Below the pieces are notes generated by a model. It made no database searches and was not told the origin of the DNA. It saw only the letters and a list, made by a program, of their open reading frames with translations. From contig NZ_CP119785.1 of the NCBI RefSeq assembly GCF_029338235.1, forward strand, positions 434,001 through 498,000: a DNA stretch of 64,000 nt. The letters run 5' to 3'. Source of the DNA: Haloarcula rara. GTDB taxonomy: Archaea > Halobacteriota > Halobacteria > Halobacteriales > Haloarculaceae. Below are positions 35,124 to 44,650 of this stretch, one piece after another (position 1 is the stretch's first letter; each line of letters opens with the position of its first letter). Position numbers and translations under genes: made by a program.

Positions 35124-36521
35124 ATGACGAGAGCGACGTGGGGAACACGACTCGGGTTCGTGCTCGCGGCGGTCGGAAGTGCCGTCGGGCTCGGGAACAT
35201 CTGGCGGTTCCCCTGGCTGACCGCGACCAACGGCGGGTCGGCGTTCCTCCTGTTGTACGTGCTCTTGATACTGCTCGTGGGCGTCCCGGGACTGCTCGGC
35301 GAGATGGTTATCGGCCGCCGGAGCCGGCGCAATCCCGTCGGCGCGTTCGACGCGCTCGGGGGTCGCCGCTTTCGCGCGCTGGGCGGGCTCGCGCTGGTCG
35401 CGTCAGTCGTCGTCCTCTCCTTTTACAGCGTCGTCGGTGGCTGGATACTGCGGTACACGGCCGCCAGCGTGACGGGAGCGTACTTCGAGGCCCCACAGGC
35501 GTACTTCGCCGCCGTCGACTTCGGGCCCGCCGCGGTGGGCTTTCACGCACTCTTTCTGCTGGCGACGGTCGCCGTCGTCTACGCCGGCGTCGACCGCGGC
35601 ATCGAGGTCGCGACGACGGTGATGGTGCCCGGCATCGTCCTCCTCTTTGGCGTGCTCGCAGTCTGGGTGGCGACGCTGCCGGGCAGCGCCGGCGGCTACG
35701 AGTTCTACCTCTCGCTAGATCTCGCGTACCTCCGGGCGAACTTCTTCGACGTGCTCGTCGCCGCGGCCGGGCAGGCGCTCTTTACCCTCTCGGTCGGGGC
35801 CGGCGCGATGCTCACCTACGCCTCTTACATCGACGAGGACCGCTCGCTGGTCGCCGACGGGACGCTCATCGCCGTGTTGAACACCGGCATCGGCGTCCTC
35901 GCGGGGCTGGTCATCTTCCCGCTGCTGTACTCGCTGGGTGTCCCACCGGGGTCGGGCGGCCCCGGCGCGCTGTTTGTCAGCCTCGCCGGCGCGTTCGCCG
36001 ACCTGCCCGCCAGCCGGCTCGTCGGCGTCGTCTTCTTCGGCGTCGTCCTGCTGGCCGCGCTGTCCTCGGCTATCAGTATCTTCGAGGTGCTCGTCGCCTA
36101 TCTCGTCGACGAACACGGGCTCGGCCGCTCGCGGGCGGTCGCGGGCGTCGGCGGCCTGTTCTTCCTCACGGGCAGCGCCGCGGCGCTGTCGCCGTCGCTG
36201 TTCGCGCTGCTCGCGGACACGATAGCGAACCTCGCGCTCACCGTCACGCTGCTTGGCTTCCTGCTGTTCTGTGGCTGGGTGCTCGGCCGGGACGCGATAG
36301 CGGAGTACGAGCGCGGAGCCGGTCGGGTCGCTCGACTGACCGGCCGGCCGTGGTACTACGCCGTCGCCGTCGTCGTCCCCCTGTTCCTCGCGTTTACCCT
36401 CGCGACGGGGGTCGGAACACTGGTCGGGGCCCCTGTCTCGGCCCCGCAAGCAGCGGTCATCGCCGTCGCGGCCGTCGGCGGGACGGCCCTTGCCACTCGA
36501 TTCCTGGTCGAGCCGACCTGA
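35124..36521 (+). CDS. Sodium-dependent NSS-family transporter, paralogue 2
   Basis: 465 residues with the same layout as the upstream gene: RLGFVLAAVGSAVGLGNIW in TM1, TATNGGSAFLLLYVL in TM2, GQALFTLSVGAGAMLTYASY in TM6 and AALSSAISIFEVLVAYL in TM8. TM6 reads SVGAG against SLGMA in paralogue 1, so the substrate may differ. The two genes are 48 bases apart on one strand and may be co-transcribed. Which amino acid is carried cannot be read from the sequence. Confidence 0.9.
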   Translation: MTRATWGTRLGFVLAAVGSAVGLGNIWRFPWLTATNGGSAFLLLYVLLILLVGVPGLLGEMVIGRRSRRNPVGAFDALGGRRFRALGGLALVASVVVLSFYSVVGGWILRYTAASVTGAYFEAPQAYFAAVDFGPAAVGFHALFLLATVAVVYAGVDRGIEVATTVMVPGIVLLFGVLAVWVATLPGSAGGYEFYLSLDLAYLRANFFDVLVAAAGQALFTLSVGAGAMLTYASYIDEDRSLVADGTLIAVLNTGIGVLAGLVIFPLLYSLGVPPGSGGPGALFVSLAGAFADLPASRLVGVVFFGVVLLAALSSAISIFEVLVAYLVDEHGLGRSRAVAGVGGLFFLTGSAAALSPSLFALLADTIANLALTVTLLGFLLFCGWVLGRDAIAEYERGAGRVARLTGRPWYYAVAVVVPLFLAFTLATGVGTLVGAPVSAPQAAVIAVAAVGGTALATRFLVEPT

Positions 36522-36573
36522 CGCCGGCACGCGGATAGAAACCCCGATACGCGTTCAGGCCATCCACCCGGCA

Positions 36574-37480
36574 ATGGAACGCGGAGCCATCGACGTGGCG
36601 TCGCTGCCGGGCGGTATCGACCTGCAGGCGACCGTCGAAAGCGGCCAGTCGTATCTGTGGGACCGCGAGGACGGGCAGATGTACGAGCAGACAGCCGCCA
36701 GCGGCGGCGACGCCTGGTACTGGACGACGCTGCGGGTCGACGGCGAGCCCGAGGTCGTCCGGGTGCGCCAGACCGACAGCCGGCTGGAGTGGGAAGCGAC
36801 GTTCGACGCCGCCGACGCACTCCACACGCTGCTCGGACTCGAGGACGACCTGCCGGCGATTCGCGAGACGGCACCGTCAGACGCCGTCGTCGAGGAGGCC
36901 TTCGACGCCTACTGGGGGATGCGCATCGTCCGCGACCCGGCCTTCCCGACGCTCGTCTCGTTTATCTGCTCGGCCCAGATGCGCGTCGCCCGCATCCACG
37001 GGATGCAGCAGGCGCTTCGCCGGGAGTTCGGCGAGCCGGTCGCGTTCGACGGCGGGACCTACCGCGCCTTTCCGACCCCAGAGGCCCTCGCCGAGGCCAG
37101 CGAGGCCGACCTCCGGGACCTCAGCCTGGGGTATCGGGCGCTACGTCAAGCGCTCGGCGGCGCTCGTCGCCAGCGGCGAGGCCGACCCCGAGGACGCGCG
37201 GGGCCTGGCGTTCGAGGACGCCCGCGACCACCTCACCCAGTTCGTCGGCGTCGGCGACAAGGTGGCCGACTGCATCCTGCTGTTCTCGCTGGGCTACCTG
37301 GAGGCCGTCCCGCTGGACACGTGGATACAGACGACCATCGCCGAGTTCTACCCCGAGTGTGACCGGGGCAACTACGCCGACACCTCGCGGGCCATCCGCG
37401 AGGCCCTCGGCGGCGAGTACGCCGGCTACACGCAGACGTATCTGTTCCACTATCTCCGTTCCGGCGGGCGGGACCTGTAG
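36574..37480 (+). pseudogene. ogg: 8-oxoguanine/alkyl-base DNA glycosylase (OGG type), one frameshift
   Basis: Codons 1-189 (to 37140) read an OGG-type N-terminal domain (VESGQSYLWDRE) and the start of the HhH-GPD fold (FPTLVSFICSAQMRVARIHG). After GYRA the frame must change by one base at 37140/37141 to continue YVKRSAALVASGEAD. The rest (37142-37480) holds the helix-hairpin-helix with catalytic Lys and Asp: FVGVGDKVADCILLF then AVPLDTWIQ. Together ~301 residues, a normal archaeal OGG length. The lyase lysine and the Asp are intact, so only the frame is broken: a 2-base loss or 1-base gain in GCGCTACG, or a sequence error. Confidence 0.8.
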
Positions 37481-37583
37481 CAACAGCTCGACGCTGCGCG
37501 CCGACCCGACAACCACCCGGCGAAACGCCACAAACACTGTCTCGACCCACGAAGATAACTACCGCCCGCGAGAATCCCGACGT

Positions 37584-37859
37584 ATGCCACGAAAACGAGC
37601 ACACGTGTACGTCTCGGGGAAGGTACAGGGCGTCTTCTTCCGGGCGACGACGCGGGACAGAGCACAGGAGACAGGCGTCGACGGCTGGGTGAAGAACCTG
37701 GACGACGGGCGGGTCGAAGCGGTGTTCGAGGGCGACCCGGACGCCGTCGACGCGATGGTGGACTTCTGTTATGAGGGCAGCGACATGGCAAGCGTCAGCA
37801 CGGTCGAAGTCGAGGAGGAAGCGCCCGAGGGGATAGACGGGTTCGAGATAGCGTACTGA
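37584..37859 (+). CDS. acyP: Acylphosphatase
   Basis: 91 residues, complete. It hydrolyses acyl phosphates such as acetyl phosphate or 1,3-bisphosphoglycerate. The phosphate-binding arginine and loop are in HVYVSGKVQGVFFRATTRD (~6-24), and the catalytic Asn is in VDGWVKNLDDGRVEAVFEGD (~32-51). The ferredoxin-like fold has no other domain. It sits 38 bases upstream of the NAD(P)HX repair gene on the same strand. Confidence 0.95.
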   Translation: MPRKRAHVYVSGKVQGVFFRATTRDRAQETGVDGWVKNLDDGRVEAVFEGDPDAVDAMVDFCYEGSDMASVSTVEVEEEAPEGIDGFEIAY

Positions 37860-37897
37860 GCCCCCATCGTTAGGGCGGTGGCGGGCGAAGCGCCGGT

Positions 37898-39325
37898 ATG
37901 CTCACTGGCTCCGAGATGGCCGTCGTCGACGCAAACGCCGAGGCTCTCGGCGTTCCGCGCAAGCAGTTGATGGAATCGTCCGGGAACGCCGTCGCGCGGG
38001 CGGTGCGCGACCACGTCGACCCCGGCGCGTCGGTGACTATCGTCACCGGCCGCGGGAACAACGGCGGCGACGCGCTCGTGGCGGCCCGCTTTCTGGACGA
38101 CTACGACCTCCGAGTGCTGTTGCTCGGCCGGCCCGAAACCATCACCACCGATATCTCGCGGGCGAACTGGGACGCCCTGCAGTCGGCCGACTACCCGACC
38201 GAGCAGGTCCGCGATTCCTCCCAAGTCGACCTCGGCGAGCCCGACCTCGCGGTCGACGCGATGCTCGGGACCGGTATCAGCGGCGCGCTACGGGAGCCGG
38301 CCGCCACCGCCGCCGCGGCGATGAACGACTCGGACGCCACGGTCCTCTCGGTCGACGTTCCGTCGGGCCTCGACTGCGAGACCGGCGAACTCGCCGCGAA
38401 CGCCGTCGACGCGGACCACGTCGTCACGTTCCACGACACCAAACCCGGCCTTGCCGACCTCGCGGCGTCGGTCACCGTCGCCGACATCGGTATCCCAGCG
38501 GCCGCCCAGCGGTTCGTCGAACGGGGCGACCTCCAGCGGCTCTCGCGGGACCCCGCGAGCCACAAGGGGGACAACGGCGAGGTGCTGGTCGTCGGCGGCG
38601 GGCCCTACACCGGCGCGCCGGCGCTGGCCGCCCAGGCGTCGCTGCGGGCGGGTGCCGACCTCGTCCGGGTCGCCGCCCCCGACGCCGTCGCCCGCGAGAT
38701 ACAGGGGTACAGCGAGAACCTCATCGTCCGCGCGTACGACGGCGACCGACTCGCCCCGACCCACGTCGACTGGCTGGCCGACCTCGCGGCCGACCACGAC
38801 ACGCTCGTCCTCGGGCCTGGGCTGGGGAACGCCGACGAGACGCTGTCGGCCGTCGAGTCCCTGCTCTCGACGTTCGCGGGCACCGCCGTCGTCGACGCCG
38901 ACGCCCTGCAGGTCGTTCCTGACGTTGAGACCGACGCCGACCTCGTCTGTACGCCCCACCAGGGCGAACTCGTGGGAATGGGCGGGGAGACCAGCGACGA
39001 CTGGCGCGAGCGGACCGAGCTGGTCGAGGCCTTCGCCGCCGATATCGGCCACACGCTGCTGGTGAAGGGTGCCTACGACGTTATCTCCGACGGCGAGCGG
39101 ACACGGGTCAGCCGCACCGGCAACGCGGGGATGACCGTCGGCGGGACCGGCGACGTCCTGGCCGGGGTGACCGGCGCGCTTTCCTGCGTCCTCGACCCGC
39201 GTCACGCCGCCGCTGTCGGGGCCTACGCCAACGGCGCTGCTGGGGACAGTGTCGTCGAGGAACACGGTGCCGGACTCGTCGCGACCGACCTCCTGGAAGC
39301 GGTTCCGGGCGTCCTCTGGGACTGA
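37898..39325 (+). CDS. nnr: Bifunctional NAD(P)HX epimerase / ADP-dependent dehydratase
   Basis: 475 residues that repair hydrated NADH and NADPH. The N-terminal YjeF_N epimerase domain (1-~205) shows VTIVTGRGNNGGDALVAARF (~48) and LSVDVPSGLDCETG (~150). The C-terminal ribokinase-like dehydratase (~215-475) shows GEVLVVGGGPYTGAPALAAQ (~229) and the signature GNAGMTVGGTGDVLAGVTGA (~408-427). The fused layout is the normal form in archaea and many bacteria. A cloverleaf-like repeat element lies between its end and the convergent hflX gene. Confidence 0.95.
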   Translation: MLTGSEMAVVDANAEALGVPRKQLMESSGNAVARAVRDHVDPGASVTIVTGRGNNGGDALVAARFLDDYDLRVLLLGRPETITTDISRANWDALQSADYPTEQVRDSSQVDLGEPDLAVDAMLGTGISGALREPAATAAAAMNDSDATVLSVDVPSGLDCETGELAANAVDADHVVTFHDTKPGLADLAASVTVADIGIPAAAQRFVERGDLQRLSRDPASHKGDNGEVLVVGGGPYTGAPALAAQASLRAGADLVRVAAPDAVAREIQGYSENLIVRAYDGDRLAPTHVDWLADLAADHDTLVLGPGLGNADETLSAVESLLSTFAGTAVVDADALQVVPDVETDADLVCTPHQGELVGMGGETSDDWRERTELVEAFAADIGHTLLVKGAYDVISDGERTRVSRTGNAGMTVGGTGDVLAGVTGALSCVLDPRHAAAVGAYANGAAGDSVVEEHGAGLVATDLLEAVPGVLWD

Positions 39326-39362
39326 TACTGCTCTCGTGTTTAGGTAGGGATTAGAGTACGAA

Positions 39363-39728
39363 CAGCCAGAAAGCCCCCGCGTTCTCGACTCGCGCGGCTC
39401 GCTGCGCTCCTCGCTTCGCTGCGGTGCTTGCGTCGCCGGGCTTCGTCGAGAACGCGGCCCCTTTCAACCCCACCCATGCCGGCTGGCCAACCGGCTACGG
39501 GCGGGACTGAAAGGGGCGGCTGGCTCCGGGAAGACGGCCGACGCAAGCACTGGAACGAACGCAGTGAGTGAAGCGCGTCGTTCGAAAGACGCGAAGCGTC
39601 TTTCGTGATCACGAGAGAGCTGTGCTCTCTCGGACGACAGCGAGGCCCTCAACCGGAGCCAGGGCGAGAGCAGAGCTCTCGCGGGCAATCGGACGCTTCG
39701 CGTCCGATGACAGCCGGGGCTTTCTGAC
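39363..39728. repeat. Structured repeat element A (cloverleaf-like), 366 bp
   Basis: The ends CAGCCAGAAAGCCCC (from 39363) and GGGGCTTTCTG (to 39728) pair. Inside are a left arm closed by 39378-39389/39445-39456 (CGCGTTCTCGAC/GTCGAGAACGCG), a conserved core 39458-39516 (CCCCTTTCA...TGAAAGGGG around a CCGG/CCGG inner stem), and a right arm closed by 39520-39529/39653-39662. Positions 39424-39435 and 39539-39550 in the two arm loops are exactly complementary. Extra hairpins occur at 39663-39713. There is no protein on either strand, and it fills most of the 470-base gap between nnr and hflX. Confidence 0.85.
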
Positions 39729-39795
39729 TCTCAGGAGCAATCGCTGCTAAACTAAACACTGCCGATACTGCGGCTGTAACAGGCGGCTCGACCGC

Positions 39796-41106
39796 TCAGG
39801 CCGACGCGCCGACGAGGTCGCCCGCCTTCGACCGGGACTGCTCGACGATGGCGGGACGGGCCTCGAACTCGATGACGACCTCGTCGCCGTAGTCGACGGT
39901 CTCGACGTGGGCGTGGTCGTGTATCCAGGAGACGACGCTCATCGTCTCGTCGGTCATCGGGAGCACCAGCCGTTCGCGTTCGTAATCGGGTAGCTCGAGG
40001 TCGATTCGCTCGGCCAGCGACTCGATGTTCAACCCCTCCGCGGCGCTGACCGCGACGGGGTTCGGGGCCAGTGCGGAGAGGGCCTCGCGCTTGCGCGCTA
40101 TCTCCTCGTCGTCGACTTTGTCCGTCTTGTTCAGCACCGTCACGATGGGGGCCTCGTTGCGCTCGTAGAGGGTGTCGTGGCTCGTCACCAGCTTCTCGCG
40201 TATCTCCTCGACGGACTCGGAGACGTCGACGACGAGCAAGACGAGGTCGGCCCGGTACACCGAGTCGAGCGTGGACTTGAACGACTCGACGAGCCAGTGG
40301 GGGAGGTCCTGGATGAACCCCACCGTATCGGTCACGAGCACCTCGCGCTTGCCGACCGAGGCGCGGCGGGTCGTCGTTCCGAGCGTCGTGAACAGACGGT
40401 CTTCGCTCTCGGCGGTCGTGTCGAGGTCCGGATGCAGGTCCTCGTTCTGGTCGACCTCGAGATCCTCGGCGAGGCGTCGCAGCAGCGTCGACTTCCCGGC
40501 GTTGGTGTAGCCCGCAAGCGCCACGAGGTCAAAGCCCGATTCGCGCCGTTGTTTGCGCCGGTGTCGCTCGGTCTCCTCGATGGATTCGAGCTCGTCCCGG
40601 ATATTGGCTATCTGCTTTTTGATGTCCTCTTCGCGGGACTCGTCGTACTCGCCAAGCCCCATGAAACCGGGTCGCTCGTCGCGTTTCGCGAGGCTGGCTT
40701 TCGCTTCGGCGCGTGGCAGCTCGTAGCGAAGCTCGGCGAGTTCGACCTGGAGCTGTGCCTTCCGGGTTTGGGCTCGCTGGCCGAATATCTCGAGGATGAG
40801 CCGGAACCGGTCCATCACGGTCACGCCCGTGGGGAGCTCGTTCCCGATGTTGTAGGTCTGATAAGGACCCAGCTGGTTGTCGAAAATGACCGTCGTCGCC
40901 CCCTCGCGGGCGACGATGTTGGAAAGCCGCGTCACCTTCCCCTGACCGAGGTGGTAGGCCGGGTCCTCGGTGCGAGTCTGTGTTATCTCCCCGACCACGT
41001 CGTAGCCGGCCGCTCGGGCGAGGTCGCGAATCTCCGCCGTGTCGGCCTCGCCGCTGTCGACGCGTTTTGCCACGACTGCGCTGTCTGTGGTGTGTGTCGC
41101 CGTCAC
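39796..41106 (-). CDS. hflX: GTPase HflX
   Basis: 436 residues. HflX binds the large ribosomal subunit and can split stalled or hibernating ribosomes. The N-terminal nucleotide-binding domain carries YHLGQGKVTRLSN and the family motif VIFDNQLGPYQTYNI (~73). A coiled coil (~130-195) precedes the G domain: G1 VALAGYTNAGKSTLLRRL (~199-216), G3 DTVGFIQDLPHWLV, G4 NKTD. The C-terminal ~70-residue extension is usual in archaeal HflX. It is divergent from the FUN14 gene. Confidence 0.95.
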   Translation of the reverse strand: MTATHTTDSAVVAKRVDSGEADTAEIRDLARAAGYDVVGEITQTRTEDPAYHLGQGKVTRLSNIVAREGATTVIFDNQLGPYQTYNIGNELPTGVTVMDRFRLILEIFGQRAQTRKAQLQVELAELRYELPRAEAKASLAKRDERPGFMGLGEYDESREEDIKKQIANIRDELESIEETERHRRKQRRESGFDLVALAGYTNAGKSTLLRRLAEDLEVDQNEDLHPDLDTTAESEDRLFTTLGTTTRRASVGKREVLVTDTVGFIQDLPHWLVESFKSTLDSVYRADLVLLVVDVSESVEEIREKLVTSHDTLYERNEAPIVTVLNKTDKVDDEEIARKREALSALAPNPVAVSAAEGLNIESLAERIDLELPDYERERLVLPMTDETMSVVSWIHDHAHVETVDYGDEVVIEFEARPAIVEQSRSKAGDLVGASA

Positions 41107-41218
41107 TCACTCGGACGTAGGCCGTCCGATTATATAATCTCCGGGGTCGGTCCGAAAACCACCGGACGTCGACCGAAGTCCCACAAAGGATATACACCGT
41201 GACGAGCAGGTACCCAGT

Positions 41219-41554
41219 ATGGCAGGGTTAGCGTTACAGCTGGATTTCAGTCTCCAGCAAATCGGACTCGAAATGGGTACCGGTGCCGTCATCGGTGGTA
41301 TCATCGGCTTCGCCGCGAAGAAGGTCGCGAAGCTCATCGCGGTCATCGTCGGCCTCGAGCTGGCGCTGTTTAAGTTCCTTGAGACCCGCGGCATCCTCGA
41401 GGTGAACTGGCAGGCCATCGGCGGCGCCGCAAAGAACACGACGAGCACCGCGACCGCCAGTCAGCCCCCGGGCTGGCTCACGTCGCTGCTGTCGGCCCTT
41501 CCCGTCTCGGCCGGCTTCTCGGGCGGCTTCCTCGTCGGCTTCAAGCAGGGGTAA
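41219..41554 (+). CDS. FUN14 family membrane protein
   Basis: 111 residues with the glycine-rich FUN14 pattern: an N-terminal GTGAVIGGIIGFAAKKVAKL (~19-38), a second helix VIVGLELALFKFLETRG, and the C-terminal PVSAGFSGGFLVGFKQG. FUN14 proteins sit in membranes; the eukaryotic FUNDC1 takes part in mitophagy, but the archaeal role is unknown. It converges on the SBDS gene with stop codons directly adjacent (TAA then the other strand's stop), so the two transcripts must share terminator space. Confidence 0.88.
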   Translation: MAGLALQLDFSLQQIGLEMGTGAVIGGIIGFAAKKVAKLIAVIVGLELALFKFLETRGILEVNWQAIGGAAKNTTSTATASQPPGWLTSLLSALPVSAGFSGGFLVGFKQG

Positions 41555-42280
41555 CTAGCGCGTCCCGATTTCGTCTTCGTCCTTGATAATTCGCGTCTCG
41601 GCCTCGCCGCTCGTGTGCTCGTTGACCACGTCGTAGAAGTCGTTTTGCATCCCCGCGGGGAAGGTAAGCACACCGACCCAGGAGCCGTCGGCCTGCCACT
41701 CCTCGCGTTCGAGTTCGCCGAAGGTCCGGATTTTGGCCTGCGCACTGCCGGCGTAGTCTGCGGGCACCTGGACGGCCACGGTTATCTCGTCGAAGCGAAT
41801 CGGAATCACGGGCCGCAAGGCGTCAAGGGCGTCGTCGACCTGCGTCTCGACGGGCTCCATCGGGTCGATTCGGAAGTCCGTCTCTTCCAGGGCCGACTCG
41901 ATGCGTTCGGGCGGGTGGGGCGCGTCGTCCATCTGGGGGTTGACCGCGTTGCGCGTGATGCGCTGGACGAGCTGTTTGTGTTTCTGTTCTATCATCTCGC
42001 GGCGCTGGTCGGCCGTTATCTGTATCTCCCCGCGCTTGATGACTTCGGGGATGATTGCCATCGGCTCGGTGGTCTCGAACACCTCTTCGAGCATGTTCTC
42101 CGGCGGACGGTCGCCGCGGTCGGCGTCCTCGAAGACGTCTTCGGCGGCGATGACGTCCTCCAGATCGCCGTCGAACTCGTCGCGTTTGATCGCCAGTGCC
42201 GCGTCAGGGTCGACCAGTACCTCGAATCGCTGTCCGTGGGATTCGAGGCGCGCCGTAACCGCCTCGTCCAGTGATATCAT
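41555..42280 (-). CDS. SBDS ribosome maturation protein
   Basis: 241 residues. Archaeal Sdo1/SBDS helps release aIF6 from the large ribosomal subunit. Three domains are seen: the FYSH domain (MISLDEAVTARLESHGQRF to ~88, with AAEDVFEDADRGDRP), a helical middle (TADQRREMIEQKHKQLVQRI, ~101) and a C-terminal ferredoxin-like domain (RPVIPIRFDEITVAVQVPAD, ~165). In many archaea the gene directly follows psmA; here psmA is 4.3 kb away with four other genes in between. The start at 42280 is set by the family N-terminus. Confidence 0.93.
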   Translation of the reverse strand: MISLDEAVTARLESHGQRFEVLVDPDAALAIKRDEFDGDLEDVIAAEDVFEDADRGDRPPENMLEEVFETTEPMAIIPEVIKRGEIQITADQRREMIEQKHKQLVQRITRNAVNPQMDDAPHPPERIESALEETDFRIDPMEPVETQVDDALDALRPVIPIRFDEITVAVQVPADYAGSAQAKIRTFGELEREEWQADGSWVGVLTFPAGMQNDFYDVVNEHTSGEAETRIIKDEDEIGTR

Positions 42281-42390
42281 ACCAGCGGGTAGCGGTGGGG
42301 CAGGTAAAGTCCTTACTGCGATTCGGGAAAGACTGATTACACAGCGTTCGGAAAAGGAATCTATCAACGGGGTCCCTATAAGGAACAACT

Positions 42391-43296
42391 ATGACAGATG
42401 GCACCGATGACGGACGACTCTTCGAGTGGTATCGAACGTATATTGGCGAGCCGGACCGCGAGGTCGACGTCTATCTCGGGTTCGCGCTGTTCTTCGCGGG
42501 AATCGGGTTCGGTATCGCCGCGTTCGTCATCGGCGCCGTCGGCCAGTTGACGGGGGCCGGCGGCGAGTCGGCGGACTTCATCTACCGGGAGGCGGCCATC
42601 GCGACGGGGATGCTCGCCCTGCCCGCGACGCTGTCGAGTGTCGTCGTACTCCTGCCTGTCAGCAAGCGCGCGCTCTACGGTGCGGCCACTGGCTCCGCTA
42701 TCTCGCTGGCCGGTCTGGGCGGGTTCATCTGGGCGTACCCGTACAGCTGGGCGGTCGGACCGGGTCCGACCTACAGCGTCCAGGTCCTGTTCGTCTACGG
42801 CGTCGGTCTGGCCGCCCTGCTGGCGGCGACCGGCGGCGCACTGGTCGCCTACCACATCGACCGGGCGAAACCCCGACCCGGCGATTTCCCCGCCGAGGGC
42901 GACGACGCGGGCGAGGAGATTACCGACGAGCAGATCGAACAAGACATCGAGTCCGCGATGGAAGACGTCGACCTCACTTGGGGCGGCGTCGAACGCAGCG
43001 AGGGCAGCGAGCTGAAGATCCGGACGAGCGAGACCGAGGCGGAGATGGACGCGACGGGCCTGGACGTCGAGGCCGAACGCGTCCATCGCAGCAGCGTGGA
43101 CGAACAGGTCCAGGGCCTGGCGATGGTCAAGGGCGGCCAGAAGAAGACTGACCGCTCGACGTCGACGGTCGACGACCAGACCAACAAGCTGGCCGAGCTC
43201 CGCGAACAGAAACGGAAGGAGGCCCAACAGGAGGACGAAGAGACCGTCCTGGGCAGTCTACTGGACCGCGTTGCGACGCTGCTCGGCCGGAACTGA
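42391..43296 (+). CDS. Haloarchaeal membrane protein (DUF7139-like) upstream of salactin
   Basis: 301 residues. Four hydrophobic segments lie in the first 155 residues ([80 protein letters not shown]). An acidic then mixed-charge cytoplasmic tail (~160-301) follows, with a KKTDRS stretch and a C-terminal helix ([20 protein letters not shown]) that may be a coiled coil. I recall such genes next to the actin homologue in haloarchaea; if so, it could be a membrane anchor for the filament. That link is inference. Confidence 0.7.
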   Translation: MTDGTDDGRLFEWYRTYIGEPDREVDVYLGFALFFAGIGFGIAAFVIGAVGQLTGAGGESADFIYREAAIATGMLALPATLSSVVVLLPVSKRALYGAATGSAISLAGLGGFIWAYPYSWAVGPGPTYSVQVLFVYGVGLAALLAATGGALVAYHIDRAKPRPGDFPAEGDDAGEEITDEQIEQDIESAMEDVDLTWGGVERSEGSELKIRTSETEAEMDATGLDVEAERVHRSSVDEQVQGLAMVKGGQKKTDRSTSTVDDQTNKLAELREQKRKEAQQEDEETVLGSLLDRVATLLGRN

Positions 43297-43412
43297 AACC
43301 ACACGGTGGCTCCGTTCTACGGACTCTACACAGCCCCAGCCTGAAATATCATGGTTCTATTCGCGCCGTTCTAGTCAGCTAAAAACAATAACGAATCAGG
43401 TAGATACGTACA

Positions 43413-43427
43413 TTTATGTGGGGTATA
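43413..43427 (+). promoter_or_regulatory. Promoter region of the salactin gene
   Basis: Two TATA-like words, TTTATG (43413-43418) and GTATAC (43422-43427), lie 24-38 bases before the ATG at 43451 in an AT-richer gap of about 150 bases, so the gene has its own promoter. Confidence 0.4.
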
Positions 43428-43450
43428 CGGGAATTATTAGTGAACTACTC

Positions 43451-44491
43451 ATGGCAAAAGGACTCGACGTTGGGACGATGAACCTTATTTCGGCACAGCA
43501 GGACGGCAACGACACGGTGTTCGTCCAGCAGCGAAACTCGTTCGTGGAGATCGAGTACAGCGACATGGCCGAGCGGATGCTATCCCGTTCGGACGTACTC
43601 CACATCCGGAAAGACGAGGACGTGTACGTGCTGGGCGACGACGCCCTGAACTTCGCAAACATCTTCAATCAGGAGACACGGCGGCCGATGTCCCAGGGGA
43701 TTCTCTCCTCTGACGAGCAGTCGGCCATCCCGATGATGAAACTCATCATCGAGCAGGTCGTCGGGTCGCCGGACCACCCGAACGAGAAGCTGTACTTCTC
43801 CTCGCCGGCCGACCCCATCGACTCGGACCTGAGCACGCTGTATCACCAGAAGACCATCCAGTCGTTCCTCAACGACATGGGCTACGACGCAGAGCCAATC
43901 AACGAGGGGATGGCAGTCATCTACTCGGACCTGGCTGACAACAACTTCACCGGGCTGGGAATCAGCTTCGGCGCCGGGATGACGAACGTCTGTCTGTCCT
44001 ACTACGCCGTGCCGGTAATGAAGTTCTCCGTCGCCCGCGGTGGCGACTGGATCGACGAGCAGGCCTCCACGGCGACGGGCAAGCCAGTCGACAAGGTCAC
44101 CTCCATCAAGGAGGGGGACTTCGAGCTGGACTTCGAGACCGACGTCGGCGGCGTCGAAGGGGCCCTCTCGATCTACTACGAGAACCTGCTGGACTACGTC
44201 ATCGAGAAGATTCAGGAGGAGGTCGACGAGGAGGACATCGAAGAGGGTCTGGATGTCCCGGTCGTCGTCACCGGCGGGACCTCCTCGCCGGACGGGTTCA
44301 AGAAGCTGTTCGAGCAGCACCTCGAAGACGCGTCGATTCCGTTCTCCATCAGCGACGTGCGCCACGCCGACGAGCCGATGTATAGCGTCGCACGCGGGTC
44401 GCTGGTCGCCGCCCGCTCCGAGGAGGAAGAGACGGGCCACAGCGGCGCTGAGGAGTCCGAAGAGGAAGAGGAAGTCGAAGCCGACGACTGA
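43451..44491 (+). CDS. Salactin/volactin-type actin homologue
   Basis: 346 residues. The actin/MreB/Hsp70 ATPase pattern is present: phosphate 1 loop [14 protein letters not shown] (~4), phosphate 2 [19 protein letters not shown] (~174) and the adenosine loop [19 protein letters not shown] (~272). An acidic C-terminal tail (~318-346) is probably disordered. It matches the haloarchaeal actins described as salactin in Halobacterium and volactin in Haloferax, which form dynamic filaments affecting growth or cell shape. It is not MreB proper, since the MreB/MreC/RodA neighbours are absent. The assignment rests on motif and length recall. Confidence 0.85.
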   Translation: MAKGLDVGTMNLISAQQDGNDTVFVQQRNSFVEIEYSDMAERMLSRSDVLHIRKDEDVYVLGDDALNFANIFNQETRRPMSQGILSSDEQSAIPMMKLIIEQVVGSPDHPNEKLYFSSPADPIDSDLSTLYHQKTIQSFLNDMGYDAEPINEGMAVIYSDLADNNFTGLGISFGAGMTNVCLSYYAVPVMKFSVARGGDWIDEQASTATGKPVDKVTSIKEGDFELDFETDVGGVEGALSIYYENLLDYVIEKIQEEVDEEDIEEGLDVPVVVTGGTSSPDGFKKLFEQHLEDASIPFSISDVRHADEPMYSVARGSLVAARSEEEETGHSGAEESEEEEEVEADD

Positions 44492-44650
44492 ACCAGCTTC
44501 CGTCGTACCGTTTTTTCGCGCCCGAATCAGCCCCTAGCGATGCGTTCAGCGACTCACCGACTACCAGGCACAGCGACTACGACTGGTGCGTACCGCAGAA
44601 AACGTGCCCCGGGTCAGTCGATCACCGCTAAACAGCTACAACGAACCGTA

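Noticed and set aside
33732..36521. The two transporters as one broken gene
   Set aside because: Each has a full set of helices and its own start and stop; they are tandem paralogues.
39363..39728. Element A as an insertion sequence
   Set aside because: No reading frame resembles a transposase and no target duplication is obvious. At most it is a non-autonomous element.
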